From Fibrobacter sp. (GTDB taxonomy: Bacteria > Fibrobacterota > Fibrobacteria > Fibrobacterales > Fibrobacteraceae), in assembly GCA_024399065.1 (NCBI GenBank), contig JAKSIB010000010.1, positions 1 to 64,000 of the forward strand: a DNA stretch of 64,000 nt. The letters run 5' to 3'. A program made the translations under genes and the position numbers. The notes under the pieces were generated by a model. It was not told the origin of the DNA, searched no databases, and worked only from the letters and a program-made list of their open reading frames with translations. Shown one piece after another: positions 1 to 8,653 of the stretch (the first letter of the stretch is position 1; each line of letters starts with the position of its first letter).

Positions 1-1781
1 ACACCCTTCAGGTCGAACACGCCGTTTTCCTTAGCGGTAGGCGGCTGATAGTACGGGAACTTGCTGAAGGTACGGAACGGAACGATCACAGTGGAACGAC
101 CGCGAGGTACACCAGTGTTGGAAACGAAGAGTTCGTTGCCAGCGTCGCCGATCTGGACGGTGATGGACTGCCATGCACGTTCAGAGTAGACGTCGAACAT
201 AATGCCCCAGTGGTTGGTCCAGTCACGAGCCTTAGCGTCGTGAGCAGCACCGTTCTTGGTGAAGTCGAGAACGAAGTCAACCCAGTCGGACATTTCGAAG
301 TGCTTGATGAAGAGAGAGTTGCCATCCAGCTTGGAAGTCTTGTACGGCATTTCAATTTCAGCCTTGGACTTCGGACCGAAGGACGGTTCCCACTTATCCT
401 TTGCAAACTTGCCTTCGAAGTCGGAGATAACCATGTCCGGAGCCTTAGACTTCCAGTTGTCCCACTTGATATCCGGGTCAACCCAGTCGATGGTTTCGGT
501 GAAGGTGATCTGGTCAACGAAGATGGTCACAGGAGCCGGCTTACCCGGTTCACCCTGGTTTTCACCCTTGCCAACAGAGAAACGGATTTCCTGAATCTTG
601 TTCCACTGGATATCCTTGGCGACTTCGGCCTGCTTGTTAGCATCCCAAGCCTTACCCTTGTCACCGAACTTCTTCAGAGGAATCTTAACGAGCTTCCAAT
701 CGGTGCCCACCTTGGAGCCTTCGATCCAGTCGTTAAGGCTAATCTTGGTCTGGCTCTTGATGTCGTTGCCCTGGTTGTCCAGGATACCAACGTATACCTT
801 TTCGCCACCGAGCTTACCCTTGATCCAGAAGTAGAGACCACCCTTGTTACGGACCTTGGACAAGTCAATGTACTTGCCTTCGCCCAGGGAGTAGGTCACA
901 CCGGACCAGTCGTTATTATCGATGTAGAGAGCGAGAACGTTCTTGTTACCCGGAGTCTTGGAGTCAGCTTCGCGCTGTGCGGAGAGACCACCGTAGCTAT
1001 AGCTGAAGCCCTTCAGGCCATCGGAGTAGAACACACCGTTAGCAACCGGCTTAACCTTACCGTCGAGCTTAGCAGCGTCCTTCGGGCCGTCGATAACGTC
1101 TTCGTTTTCGTCCCAGTAAACAATCTTCTTCTTCGGAGCAGCCTTCTTGTTGCCCTTCACGATTTCGATGTTGTCAACCCAGACTTCGAAATCCTTTTCA
1201 CCACTCTTGTCGATGGAGAAACGGATTTCAGCAATCTTGTCCCAGTCGATACGAGCCGGGAATTCAGACTTACGGGTGTTGTCCCAGTAGAGACCACGGT
1301 CCGGGAAGTCGACGAGAGGAATAGAGACCTTCTTCCAATCGGTGGTAACAGCACCACCCTGGATGTACTTGTTCATGGGGAGAACAACCTGGGTCTTCTT
1401 GCCGTCGGTAACTTCTTCGTCAATAAGACCGATCTTAACGGTTTCGCCGCCCTTCTTACCCTTGATCATGAATTCGAGCTTGGAGTCAAGCATGAACTTG
1501 TTGAGGTCGAAGGTTTCGTTGTAAAGGCAAACAGAAGCGCCGGAATATTCGCTGGGGTCCAGCTTGATATTCAAGGCAGACTTGGACTTATAGCCGCCGT
1601 CCTTAGTTACAGTGATACCCTTGCTCTTGCCGCCGTATGCGTAGTCAAAGCCACCCGGACGATATGAATCGTCGAAGAACTTGTAAGGAACTACGCGGGG
1701 TGCTTTCGGCTGAGCCATTGTAGCTGTGACACCAAAGCTGAGAGCAGCGATGGTAGCAGCAGTCAATGTACGCTTCATCAT
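1..1781 (-). CDS. Secreted protein with repeated carbohydrate-binding-like jelly-roll modules (3' end outside window)
   Basis: The frame is open from an ATG at 1781 to the left edge, giving about 593 residues without a stop, so the C-terminus is missing. The start is set by AAAGGA eight bases upstream. Residues 1-23 form a signal peptide ending ATMA before QPK. The rest is three related modules, roughly residues 30-210, 245-440 and 460 onward. Each has a strand pattern ending in a W-x-K-V/L-x-I-P-L segment and a closing F/W-V-D-x-I/Q motif. This resembles beta-sandwich families such as CBM11/CBM30/CIA30, common in fibrolytic bacteria. Carbohydrate binding is inferred; no catalytic domain is visible in this part. 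The antisense strand also stays open for long stretches, a codon-bias effect. Confidence 0.7.
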   Translation of the reverse strand, partial: MMKRTLTAATIAALSFGVTATMAQPKAPRVVPYKFFDDSYRPGGFDYAYGGKSKGITVTKDGGYKSKSALNIKLDPSEYSGASVCLYNETFDLNKFMLDSKLEFMIKGKKGGETVKIGLIDEEVTDGKKTQVVLPMNKYIQGGAVTTDWKKVSIPLVDFPDRGLYWDNTRKSEFPARIDWDKIAEIRFSIDKSGEKDFEVWVDNIEIVKGNKKAAPKKKIVYWDENEDVIDGPKDAAKLDGKVKPVANGVFYSDGLKGFSYSYGGLSAQREADSKTPGNKNVLALYIDNNDWSGVTYSLGEGKYIDLSKVRNKGGLYFWIKGKLGGEKVYVGILDNQGNDIKSQTKISLNDWIEGSKVGTDWKLVKIPLKKFGDKGKAWDANKQAEVAKDIQWNKIQEIRFSVGKGENQGEPGKPAPVTIFVDQITFTETIDWVDPDIKWDNWKSKAPDMVISDFEGKFAKDKWEPSFGPKSKAEIEMPYKTSKLDGNSLFIKHFEMSDWVDFVLDFTKNGAAHDAKARDWTNHWGIMFDVYSERAWQSITVQIGDAGNELFVSNTGVPRGRSTVIVPFRTFSKFPYYQPPTAKENGVFDLKG

Positions 1782-1882
1782 ATATCGCATCCTTTGTTTG
1801 TGTTTAGTTTGAGTTTAAATTAAATCTTTTCAGTGCAAAAAATGCGTACGCGAACAGGTTTCGCGTACACAGATTGAACCAA

Positions 1883-2617
1883 TTACTTGGCTTCCTTCAG
1901 GAGCTTTTCAACCAGATCCGGGCTGAAGCGATCCTGACGCTTGCCGTTGATGTAGAAGTTCGGAGTACCCTGAACGCCAACTTTGGCACCGAGGTCGAAG
2001 TCCTTCTGGATGCGAGCGTTCATTTCGTCGGTCATTTCGCGATCCTTGTTGAACTGTTCGATGTTCAGGCCAACTTCCTTAGCAACTTCCACGTAGATGG
2101 AGTCGCTGAGGCGGCTGCTGTGCGGTGCGAGGGCATAACGGAATTCCCAGAACTTGCCCTGCTTCTGAGCAGCGATGGAAGCTGCAGCTGCCGGACGTGC
2201 GTTGGGGTGGAAAGAAAGCGGGAAGTGCTTGTAAACGAACTTGATGTCGTTGGGGTACTTAGCCATGAGGTCCTTGACGGTCGGAGCGATACGGCTGCAG
2301 TACGGGCACTGGAATTCGGTAAATTCGACGATGGTGAGCTTCGGGTTTTCAGCACCAAAGACCGGAGAATCATCAACAGGAATATCCCAAACCTTGTTTG
2401 CTTCTTCCATTTCCTTCTTGGCATCTTCGATGCTCATGCCAGCGCGCTTTTCGAGAATGTAGGCGACAGCTTCGACGTTGGATTCCAGTTCGGCAACCTT
2501 CTTTTCGAGGGTTTCGATCTTAGCCTGCTGGTTGAAAGAACCACCGGCAGAAGCCTGGTTGCAAGCCATGAGGCCGGCAACGGAAATAGCCATAGCAACA
2601 ATAGAGAGACTTTTCAT
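1883..2617 (-). CDS. DsbA-family thioredoxin-fold lipoprotein
   Basis: The protein has about 244 residues. The signal peptide ends in a lipobox, GLMA followed by Cys, so it is likely anchored in a membrane facing the periplasm. A predicted coiled coil (about residues 28-60, rich in L, E and K) precedes a DsbA-like thioredoxin domain. The domain has the redox motif CPYC in the context FTEFQCPYCSR and a cis-proline region GVQGTPNFYINGK near the C-terminus. The likely role is thiol-disulfide exchange on exported proteins; oxidase versus isomerase cannot be told apart. An in-frame ATG at 2623 lies inside the AAAGGA ribosome site, so the ATG at 2617 is preferred. It stands alone, facing the same way as the partial gene at the left edge. 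Confidence 0.85.
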   Translation of the reverse strand: MKSLSIVAMAISVAGLMACNQASAGGSFNQQAKIETLEKKVAELESNVEAVAYILEKRAGMSIEDAKKEMEEANKVWDIPVDDSPVFGAENPKLTIVEFTEFQCPYCSRIAPTVKDLMAKYPNDIKFVYKHFPLSFHPNARPAAAASIAAQKQGKFWEFRYALAPHSSRLSDSIYVEVAKEVGLNIEQFNKDREMTDEMNARIQKDFDLGAKVGVQGTPNFYINGKRQDRFSPDLVEKLLKEAK

Positions 2618-2702
2618 GTTCATCCTTTGATTTTAACCGAGGGGTGCAGTTTGCCCCCAAAGTTTCGTTAGTTAAGTTGAAATATATATAATGGCGACTT
2701 CT

Positions 2703-4268
2703 TTAGCCCTGGGAAGTTTCTGCGAAGGTCAGGTTTTCGTAGTTCTTCATGGCCAAATTCAGGCGATATTCGTTGGGGAACAGGCAAACCAGGTTGCGTT
2801 CCTTGTCGAACATGCAGTCCATGGCGTATTCCTCGGCGAACTTGGACACATCCTTTTCGGGGCCGGAGACCCAGCGGATACCGTGGGCAGGAACGCGGTC
2901 CAGGGAGACGTCGGCGCCATATTCGCTCTGAAGGCGGAACTTGAGCACGTCGAACTGAAGTTCACCAACCACACCGATCACAGGAATAGCGGACTTCATG
3001 GGTTCGTAAAGCTGGGTTGCACCTTCTTCGGAAAGTTCAGCCAGGCCCTTGGCCATCTGCTTAGACTTCAGCGGGTTCAAGAGGGTTACGCGGGCGAAGT
3101 GTTCCGGAGCGAAGTCAGGAATGCCGGTGTAGTTCATCTTTTCGCCATCGGTAAGGGTATCGCCAATGCGGAACAGGCCCGGGTCGTTAATACCCACGAT
3201 ATCGCCAGCCCACGCGTGGTCGATGACTTCCTTATCCTTAGCGAGGAAGGCGGTCGGTGCAGCAAGGCGGATTTCACGGCCGGTACGCACATGGAAAACC
3301 TTTTCACCACGGGTAAAGCTTCCGGAGCAGATACGCAGGAAGGCGGTACGGTCGCGGTGCTTGGGGTCCATGTTGGCTTGGATCTTGAAGACGAAGGCGC
3401 TGAAAGGTTCTTCACCGGGGTCCACAGGGCGCTTGTCCGTATCACGGACCAGCGGCGGCGGGGCCAGGTTGGCAAAGGCGTTAAGCAGCTGACGCACACC
3501 GAAGTTGTTCACGGCAGAGCCAAAGAACACGGGGCACATCTCCCCCTTCAGGAACTTTTCGTGGTCGAAGGGATCCATGGCGCCAGTGACCATTTCATAT
3601 TCTTCCTTGAACTGTTCCACCCAGTTCTCGCCGCACATTTCCACCAGGCGGGGATCGTCGGGGCCGGTCATCTGGATGAGCTGCTGCTCCCCTTCTTCCT
3701 TGTTGAAGGTATGGAAAGTATTGTCGGCGATGGAGTACACACCCTTGAAAAGCTTACCTACGCCAATGGGCAAAGTGAAAGGCGCCACCTTGATCTTCAG
3801 GATGTTTTCAATTTCATCCAGCAGGTCCAGCACATGGCGGCCGTCCAGGTCCATCTTGTTAATGAAGGTAATGATGGGTGTGTGGCGCATACGGCAGACG
3901 TTCATCAAACGGATGGTCTGCTTTTCCACACCGTTCACGCTATCGATAAGAACGAGAGCGGCATCAACGGCGGTCAGGGCGCGGTAGGTGTCTTCGCAGA
4001 AGTCCTGATGCCCCGGGGTATCCACCAGGTTGAACATGCAACCTTCGAAGGGGAAGTTCAGCACGGAGCTGGAAACGGAAATACCGCGCTGCTGTTCGAT
4101 CTTCATCCAGTCGGAAACAGTGTAGCTGCGGTTGGACTTGGCGCGGACATGGCCCGCTTCGCGAATGACGTTACCGTACCACAGGAACTTTTCGGTAATG
4201 GTCGTCTTACCGGCGTCAGGATGGCTAACGATAGCGAAAGTACGGCGTTTTTCAATTTCCGGATTCAT
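2703..4268 (-). CDS. prfC: Peptide chain release factor 3
   Basis: RF3 is the cytosolic GTPase that recycles RF1/RF2 from the ribosome after termination. The 521-residue length fits the family (about 525). The GTPase motifs are clear: P-loop SHPDAGKTT near residue 14, RGISVSSS switch I, DTPGHQDF switch II and NKMD. The middle and C-terminal parts align with the beta-barrel and RF3 C-terminal domains, for example VGELQFDVLKFRLQSEYG. The start is the ATG at 4268 (MNPEIEKRRTF). An in-frame upstream extension would be encoded by heptamer repeats and is rejected. No operon partner is visible. Confidence 0.97.
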   Translation of the reverse strand: MNPEIEKRRTFAIVSHPDAGKTTITEKFLWYGNVIREAGHVRAKSNRSYTVSDWMKIEQQRGISVSSSVLNFPFEGCMFNLVDTPGHQDFCEDTYRALTAVDAALVLIDSVNGVEKQTIRLMNVCRMRHTPIITFINKMDLDGRHVLDLLDEIENILKIKVAPFTLPIGVGKLFKGVYSIADNTFHTFNKEEGEQQLIQMTGPDDPRLVEMCGENWVEQFKEEYEMVTGAMDPFDHEKFLKGEMCPVFFGSAVNNFGVRQLLNAFANLAPPPLVRDTDKRPVDPGEEPFSAFVFKIQANMDPKHRDRTAFLRICSGSFTRGEKVFHVRTGREIRLAAPTAFLAKDKEVIDHAWAGDIVGINDPGLFRIGDTLTDGEKMNYTGIPDFAPEHFARVTLLNPLKSKQMAKGLAELSEEGATQLYEPMKSAIPVIGVVGELQFDVLKFRLQSEYGADVSLDRVPAHGIRWVSGPEKDVSKFAEEYAMDCMFDKERNLVCLFPNEYRLNLAMKNYENLTFAETSQG

Positions 4269-4273
4269 ATATA

Positions 4274-4329
4274 GGCTCCAGGTTCGAGGCTCGAGGTTCC
4301 AGTTTCGAGGCACGAGGCTCGAGGTTCAA
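4274..4329. repeat. Heptamer tandem array, eight units (GGNTCGA type)
   Basis: Eight consecutive 7-bp units read GGCTCCA, GGTTCGA, GGCTCGA, GGTTCCA, GTTTCGA, GGCACGA, GGCTCGA, GGTTCAA. The period is exact while the sequence drifts. The array sits directly upstream of the prfC start codon. Confidence 0.85.
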
Positions 4330-4350
4330 TTTTTCGGGGCAAAAGATAGA

Positions 4351-4380
4351 AAAAGACCGCCGAGCATATCGGCAGTCTTC
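4351..4380 (-). terminator. Rho-independent terminator of the GGDEF gene
   Basis: Read leftward, a GC-rich hairpin (GACTGCCGA pairing with TCGGCGGTC around ATATGC) is followed by TTTTTC. It lies 40 bp past the stop codon of the GGDEF gene. Confidence 0.75.
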
Positions 4381-4420
4381 ACAAAATGCTGCGCCACATC
4401 AGGGCAAACCGTGAACCAAT

Positions 4421-5536
4421 CTAGGGATTTTCCGGCTCATCCACATAGATCTGGAATGCGTTTCTACCCGAGCGTTTTACCTGGAGCAAGGCCTTATCAG
4501 CGCGGTCAAAGACCTTTTCAAAGTTCACTTCCTCTTCCTTGACAAAGGCTGCACCAACGGATAGAGAAAGGACGCTGTACTTTGGATCCGAGGAGAACAA
4601 TTCATCCGCCTTGGCGAACAACTTGCTGATGCTCACAGACAGTTCGGAAAATGTCTGAACGCTGGGCAACAGGAGGACGAATTCATCACCACCAAAGCGG
4701 CAGATGGAAACATTGTCGCCGAAGAACGTATTGCGAAGTGTTTCACACAAGCGCTTGAGAATTTTATCGCCTTCCAAATGGCCGTAGTCATCATTGATTT
4801 TTTTGAAAAAATCAAGATCCACCACCATCATGGCACCAAGGTTCTTTTGCACAACAATGTACTTGTCGAAAGCCTTTTCCATGTAGCGGCGGTTCCAAAG
4901 GCCGGTAAGTTCATCGGTATACGAGGCGATCTCGTTCTTGTTGATTGTAAGTTCATTACTGTACATGGTGTGCAAGTATTCTTGCATTACTTTGTTAATA
5001 AACAAGCCACTGACCATCATTATCAGGAATTCAATGGTTTCACCACCTACGATACCAACAAACCAAGGAACGGCGTCAATATCTGAACGAAGTCCTGCCA
5101 TGTAGTCGGAAATCTGCCAGTTGCAAATCAGCAGCACTAAGTAGGAGACTCCACAAACAGAAAGGAATGTACGGCGACGGCAGTACAGCAAACTGGTCAT
5201 GGGAACAAAGAAGTAGGACAAGTAGATGCCAATGTGATCTATGCACATGGTATAGATGGTGAAAAGCGTTCCAAAAAGGCCCACATATTTGATTACAGCA
5301 CTTTCAGGAATCTTTTTATAAAGAATCGCATGCCCACCTGCAAAGGTAAGTGCGATCAGGAGCGTCTGCAGACACGAGGACAACGTTACATCAGGAAACG
5401 CGCCTAGCAAGACTCCTACGGCAATGGCGGGACCTACAAGGCAGCAAAACCAAAGAACGTACCCGAAGAAATGGTTAACCCTTTTTTCGTGGTTTCTGAG
5501 AAAGTACTCAAAGTGAAGTTTGCTAATATCATCCAT
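4421..5536 (-). CDS. Membrane-anchored GGDEF diguanylate cyclase
   Basis: The 371-residue protein starts with about six hydrophobic segments (residues 22-185), which make a membrane sensor region of unknown ligand. A linker then leads to a C-terminal GGDEF domain (about 205-365). The catalytic signature RFGGDEF is intact at 281-286, metal-binding D240 lies in MMVVDLDFFKKIND, and DELTGLWNRRY marks the domain start. Activity making cyclic di-GMP from two GTP is therefore expected. No RxxD inhibitory site is seen five residues before GGDEF, so product inhibition may be absent. A TTG codon nine bases upstream of the ATG is in frame but has no ribosome site. An HD-GYP protein lies 3 kb downstream in the window. 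Confidence 0.92.
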   Translation of the reverse strand: MDDISKLHFEYFLRNHEKRVNHFFGYVLWFCCLVGPAIAVGVLLGAFPDVTLSSCLQTLLIALTFAGGHAILYKKIPESAVIKYVGLFGTLFTIYTMCIDHIGIYLSYFFVPMTSLLYCRRRTFLSVCGVSYLVLLICNWQISDYMAGLRSDIDAVPWFVGIVGGETIEFLIMMVSGLFINKVMQEYLHTMYSNELTINKNEIASYTDELTGLWNRRYMEKAFDKYIVVQKNLGAMMVVDLDFFKKINDDYGHLEGDKILKRLCETLRNTFFGDNVSICRFGGDEFVLLLPSVQTFSELSVSISKLFAKADELFSSDPKYSVLSLSVGAAFVKEEEVNFEKVFDRADKALLQVKRSGRNAFQIYVDEPENP

Positions 5537-5657
5537 ACGCTTCAAGTATAGATATTTTTTTTCGCCGCGTTCAAACTTTTTTTGCCGACAAAACGATTGT
5601 GATTTTTATCAAAGCGAGCGTTTGTGCCTGCCAGATGAAACTAGCCCGAGTCTAGCA

Positions 5658-6119
5658 CTAACGGTGGTGATAAGGATGGTTTTGCATCACCATCTGCACG
5701 CGATAAAGCTGTTCCGCCGTAATAATGCGGGCATGGTCATGGGTGAAAGTCAAAGGAGACAGGCTCAAAAGCATGTCCGCAGACTTCTTCAAATTTTCAT
5801 CAATGCCGTAGGCGGAACCAATCAAGAAAACCACATTCCCAGGAAAGCGATCACGTAAGGTGTCGGACAGTTTTACCGTATCCATCAGTTTGCCTTCTTC
5901 AGACAAAATAACGCGTTTGAATTCACCCTTGGGGAACTTCTTCTCGAAGAGGGCCGCTTCCTGGGCCAGGGACTGCAGGCGGTCATCCAGCTTGGATTCC
6001 TTCAATTCCACAACTTCCAGAGGGATAGCTCCCCCACGGAGGCGCTTCACGTACTTGTCCACCTCGTCGGCAATGTACGGCGAACCAGCCTTACCAAAAA
6101 CTGCTAAAACCCATTTCAT
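5658..6119 (-). CDS. rlmH: 23S rRNA (pseudouridine1915-N3)-methyltransferase RlmH
   Basis: RlmH is a small SPOUT methyltransferase that modifies helix 69 of 23S rRNA. The 153-residue length matches the family. The C-terminal knot residues are present: the glycine-rich FLIGSAYGID loop, then LSLSPLTFTHDHARIITAEQLYR and a terminal NHPYHH. The N-terminus MKWVLAVFGK is typical. It follows the GGDEF gene with about 120 bp between them and is probably a separate transcription unit. Confidence 0.95.
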   Translation of the reverse strand: MKWVLAVFGKAGSPYIADEVDKYVKRLRGGAIPLEVVELKESKLDDRLQSLAQEAALFEKKFPKGEFKRVILSEEGKLMDTVKLSDTLRDRFPGNVVFLIGSAYGIDENLKKSADMLLSLSPLTFTHDHARIITAEQLYRVQMVMQNHPYHHR

Positions 6120-6130
6120 GATCTTCGATA

Positions 6131-6228
6131 ATTATGATTTATGAATTACGATTTACGAGATAAAAACTAGGCGGCTAAGCCGCGATTATAAATTTCATAC
6201 TTCATACTTCGTAATTCGTACTTTATAA
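6131..6228. repeat. Hairpin element: heptamer arms around a CGCGGC palindromic core
   Basis: The left arm (6131-6158) is ATTATGA, TTTATGA, ATTACGA, TTTACGA. The core (6167-6186) is CTAGGCGGCTAAGCCGCGAT. The right arm (6194-6228) is TTCATAC, TTCATAC, TTCGTAA, TTCGTAC, TTTATAA, which is complementary to the left arm. The core matches the reverse complement of the core at 10389-10408 at 18 of 20 positions. Confidence 0.85.
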
Positions 6229-6237
6229 CTGGTCGCG

Positions 6238-6966
6238 CTAGCGACCGACAGCCAGGCGGTCAATGAGGAAGTTGGGCATGTCCTGCTTACGCATGCGTTC
6301 CTGGGTTTCGTAAACATCGTAGTCCACACGGATCAGGCGGATGCACTTGGTTTCCGTATCCAGCAGGCACCAGCAGGAGCGAGGATCGCGGTCGCGGGGC
6401 TGACCCACGCTACCCACGTTCACCAGAAGACGCTCGGTGTCTTCGATGGTATATTCGTACTCGTCCAGAATCTTGGGAATGGCCATGGGGCGGCTTGCCA
6501 CGATAACGGGACTGTGGGTATGGCCCACAAAGCAATAACGGCCAGTAAAGTGGTCAAAGGCGTCCAGGGCGTCTTCAAGTTCAGTCACATAGACCCAGTC
6601 TGCCGGGCTCAAGGGAGACGCATGGACAAAGCAAATATCGTTTTCTTCGTGAATGTACGGCAAGGAACGCATGAATTCCACGGATTCCTTGGACAGATGA
6701 TTCTGAGTCCATTCAATGGCTTGCTTGGCATAGGGGTTGAAGCCAGCACTGGATTCGTACTTGATGGCAACGCTATCGTGGTTACCTATAATACATACAT
6801 CCATATTTTCACGGGCCAATCGAACACATTCGTCGGGATCTACACCATAGCCAACCAAATCACCAAGACAAATCCTACGGTCCACGTTGTTATCCTTCAT
6901 GGACTGCAAAACAGCCTCGAAGGCCACAGCGTTGGAGTGGATATCAGAACAAATTCCGTAAAGCAT
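6238..6966 (-). CDS. Calcineurin-like metallophosphoesterase
   Basis: The 242-residue cytosolic protein has the complete two-metal phosphoesterase motif set: CSDIHSN at residues 6-12, LGDLVGYG, IGNHD, a conserved His in FVHASP and GHTH near residue 148. The architecture fits the YfcE/MJ0936-like group that hydrolyses phosphodiesters or phosphomonoesters; the natural substrate cannot be read from sequence. Divergent from slyD-rpiA with a short shared upstream region that contains a heptamer array. A second, shorter relative is at 39538-40152. Confidence 0.88.
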   Translation of the reverse strand: MLYGICSDIHSNAVAFEAVLQSMKDNNVDRRICLGDLVGYGVDPDECVRLARENMDVCIIGNHDSVAIKYESSAGFNPYAKQAIEWTQNHLSKESVEFMRSLPYIHEENDICFVHASPLSPADWVYVTELEDALDAFDHFTGRYCFVGHTHSPVIVASRPMAIPKILDEYEYTIEDTERLLVNVGSVGQPRDRDPRSCWCLLDTETKCIRLIRVDYDVYETQERMRKQDMPNFLIDRLAVGR

Positions 6967-6985
6967 GGGCTTAATTTATATTATT

Positions 6986-7020
6986 AGACGAAAGACGAGA
7001 GACGAGAGACGAGAGATTTT
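6986..7020. repeat. Heptamer tandem array (AGACGAG type)
   Basis: Units are AGACGAA, AGACGAG three times, then AGATTTT. The array lies between two divergent genes and just upstream of a TATCTTTG promoter box. Confidence 0.8.
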
Positions 7021-7042
7021 TCATTTTTTTTCGTTTTTTTTC

Positions 7043-7050
7043 TATCTTTG
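7043..7050 (+). promoter_or_regulatory. TAnnTTTG promoter box for slyD-rpiA
   Basis: TATCTTTG matches the Bacteroidetes -7 consensus TAnnTTTG and lies eight bases before the slyD ATG, within a T-rich tract. The transcript would have a very short leader. This is an inference from the motif. Confidence 0.5.
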
Positions 7051-7057
7051 GGCCTGT

Positions 7058-7711
7058 ATGGAAACGATTCAAGACAAGCTGAAAGTCAGCATTGCCTATA
7101 CGCTCAAGGAAAAGACCGGGAAAATCCTGGAAGAAGTGCCCGCAACGCACCCTTTCACCTACATTCACGGTTTCAACAACATCATTCCTGGACTGGAAGA
7201 TGCCTTGAACGGTCGTCACCTCAACGAATTTTTCACTGTAGACATACCCTGCATGCTGGGCTATGGCCCCTATCGCGAAGACATGATTCTGGAAGTTCCC
7301 AAGGAGGAACTCAGCGACATTGGCGAAATCTGGCTGGGAATGGAGCTGGAAATGACCCAGGACGATGATATCCGCGAATTCCAGCTGCCCGACAACGCCG
7401 ACGACTTCATCGCAGGCCTTAACCTCGATAGCGACGACAGCGAAAGCGAAAACGAGGAATCCGACGGGGTCTATATCATCAAGGAAATCAAGAAGGATAC
7501 CGTCATTGTCGACGGCAACCACCCCTTTGCAGGCAAGGACCTCACTTTCGACGTGAAGGTCGTTGCCATCGAGGAACCTAGTTTCACGGAGCTGGAATCC
7601 GGATTCCCGGACAAGGAAGGCGACGAATTTGACGATCTTGAAGACGACGCCGACTCTTTCGGCAGCGACTTCGGACACAATCCCGATAATTTCAACAGGA
7701 GATGGCGCTAA
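7058..7711 (+). CDS. slyD: SlyD-like FKBP-type peptidyl-prolyl isomerase
   Basis: The 217-residue protein is a cytosolic prolyl isomerase and chaperone of the SlyD group. The N-terminal FKBP half includes the signature FTYIHGFNNIIPGLEDALNGR (about residues 27-47) and is followed by the insert-in-flap region. Unusually, that region is enriched in D/E/S (around residues 126-140). The C-terminal tail is acidic rather than the His/Cys-rich metal tail of enterobacterial SlyD, so nickel binding is doubtful. The ATG at 7058 is chosen because upstream codons are poly-T and repeat sequence. Its TAA overlaps the rpiA ATG in TAATG, implying translational coupling. Confidence 0.85.
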   Translation: METIQDKLKVSIAYTLKEKTGKILEEVPATHPFTYIHGFNNIIPGLEDALNGRHLNEFFTVDIPCMLGYGPYREDMILEVPKEELSDIGEIWLGMELEMTQDDDIREFQLPDNADDFIAGLNLDSDDSESENEESDGVYIIKEIKKDTVIVDGNHPFAGKDLTFDVKVVAIEEPSFTELESGFPDKEGDEFDDLEDDADSFGSDFGHNPDNFNRRWR

Positions 7712-8400
7712 TGGCATCCATGGACGAACTGAAGAAGGCTGCTGGCGTTAAGGCTGCGGACATGATCAAGGACGGTATGACCGTCGGTCTTGGTACAGGC
7801 AGCACCGCGGCCCACATGGTGAATCGTCTTGCAGAACGCATCAAGACCGAAGGCATCAAGGTCGTTGGCGTTTCCACCAGCTGGAGCACCACCCTTCAGT
7901 GCCGCGCCCTCGGTATTCCCCTGAAGGAAATGGGCGAAGTCTCCCATCTGGACATGGTCATTGACGGCGCCGACGAAATCGACAACAACCGCAACCTCAT
8001 CAAGGGCCGCGGTGCAGCACACCTGCTTGAAAAGATTGTCGCCTCCATGACCGACAACTACGTGATTATCGCAGACAGCGGCAAGAAGGTAGACGTCCTG
8101 GGCACCAAGTTCGCCGTTCCTCTGGAAATCATCCCGGGCGCCATCGCCGTTGTTACCGAAAAGGTGAAGCAGCTGGGTGGCGAGCTCAAGGTCCGTATGG
8201 GCGCCCCCGGCAAGGACGGCCCCGTCATCAGCGACTCCGGCAACCTCATCGCCGACGCCAAGTTCCCGCCCATCGCCGATGCCGACAAGTTGGCTCGCGA
8301 CCTGGAACACATCGTAGGTATCGTTGGCCACGGCCTCTTCATCGGCATGGCTACCAAGGTGATCCTTGCCGACGCCGAAAAGGGCCTCATCGAATTCTAA
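7711..8400 (+). CDS. rpiA: Ribose-5-phosphate isomerase A
   Basis: RpiA interconverts ribose 5-phosphate and ribulose 5-phosphate in the non-oxidative pentose phosphate pathway. The 229-residue protein shows the substrate loop VGLGTGSTA near residue 28, DGADEID (catalytic Asp) near 88, KGRGAAHLLEK and the terminal GHGLFIGMA. The start at 7711 is fixed by AGGAG nine bases upstream; an ATG at 7702 would abut that site. It forms a two-gene operon with slyD and ends at a strong terminator. Confidence 0.97.
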   Translation: MASMDELKKAAGVKAADMIKDGMTVGLGTGSTAAHMVNRLAERIKTEGIKVVGVSTSWSTTLQCRALGIPLKEMGEVSHLDMVIDGADEIDNNRNLIKGRGAAHLLEKIVASMTDNYVIIADSGKKVDVLGTKFAVPLEIIPGAIAVVTEKVKQLGGELKVRMGAPGKDGPVISDSGNLIADAKFPPIADADKLARDLEHIVGIVGHGLFIGMATKVILADAEKGLIEF

Positions 8401-8407
8401 AAATTGA

Positions 8408-8437
8408 GGGTGACCCGTCAAGGTCGCCCTTTTTGTT
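8408..8437 (+). terminator. Rho-independent terminator after rpiA
   Basis: The hairpin GGGTGACC / GGTCGCCC (one G-T pair) with a CGTCAA loop is followed by TTTTTG, eight bases after the stop codon. Confidence 0.88.
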
Positions 8438-8653
8438 TCAAAAAAGACACTTTCGTGTAAAAACTTTTCTTAAGTACCGCAAAAAACGGCACTGTTTATA
8501 CATTTACAACACATTGCGTGTAAAAAACATACATTTGAAAACAATTGTATACAGAATAATGTATCTTTTTTTTAATAATTGAAAAAATAATCTAAATTGG
8601 GTTCAGGTGGAAACAGGATTAGGCTAGATGAGGATTGATAAGGAGCATCAACG

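Noticed and set aside
210-1667. Long antisense frame of 485 codons over the carbohydrate-binding gene
   Set aside because: The opposite strand gives a signal peptide, repeated domains and a ribosome site. The antisense frame has none and reflects codon bias. The same applies to 24511-25911, 33238-34593 and 44084-45280.
4269-4313. Upstream extension of prfC
   Set aside because: It would be translated from heptamer repeats and is not found in RF3 proteins.
6131-6228. CRISPR-like array
   Set aside because: Units are 7 bp and directly adjacent, without spacers, and no cas gene is present.
8438-8653. Operator in the AT-rich region before the HD-GYP gene
   Set aside because: Short repeats of CATTnnGTGTAAAAA and TACATTT occur, but they are too imperfect and common in AT-rich DNA to support a site.
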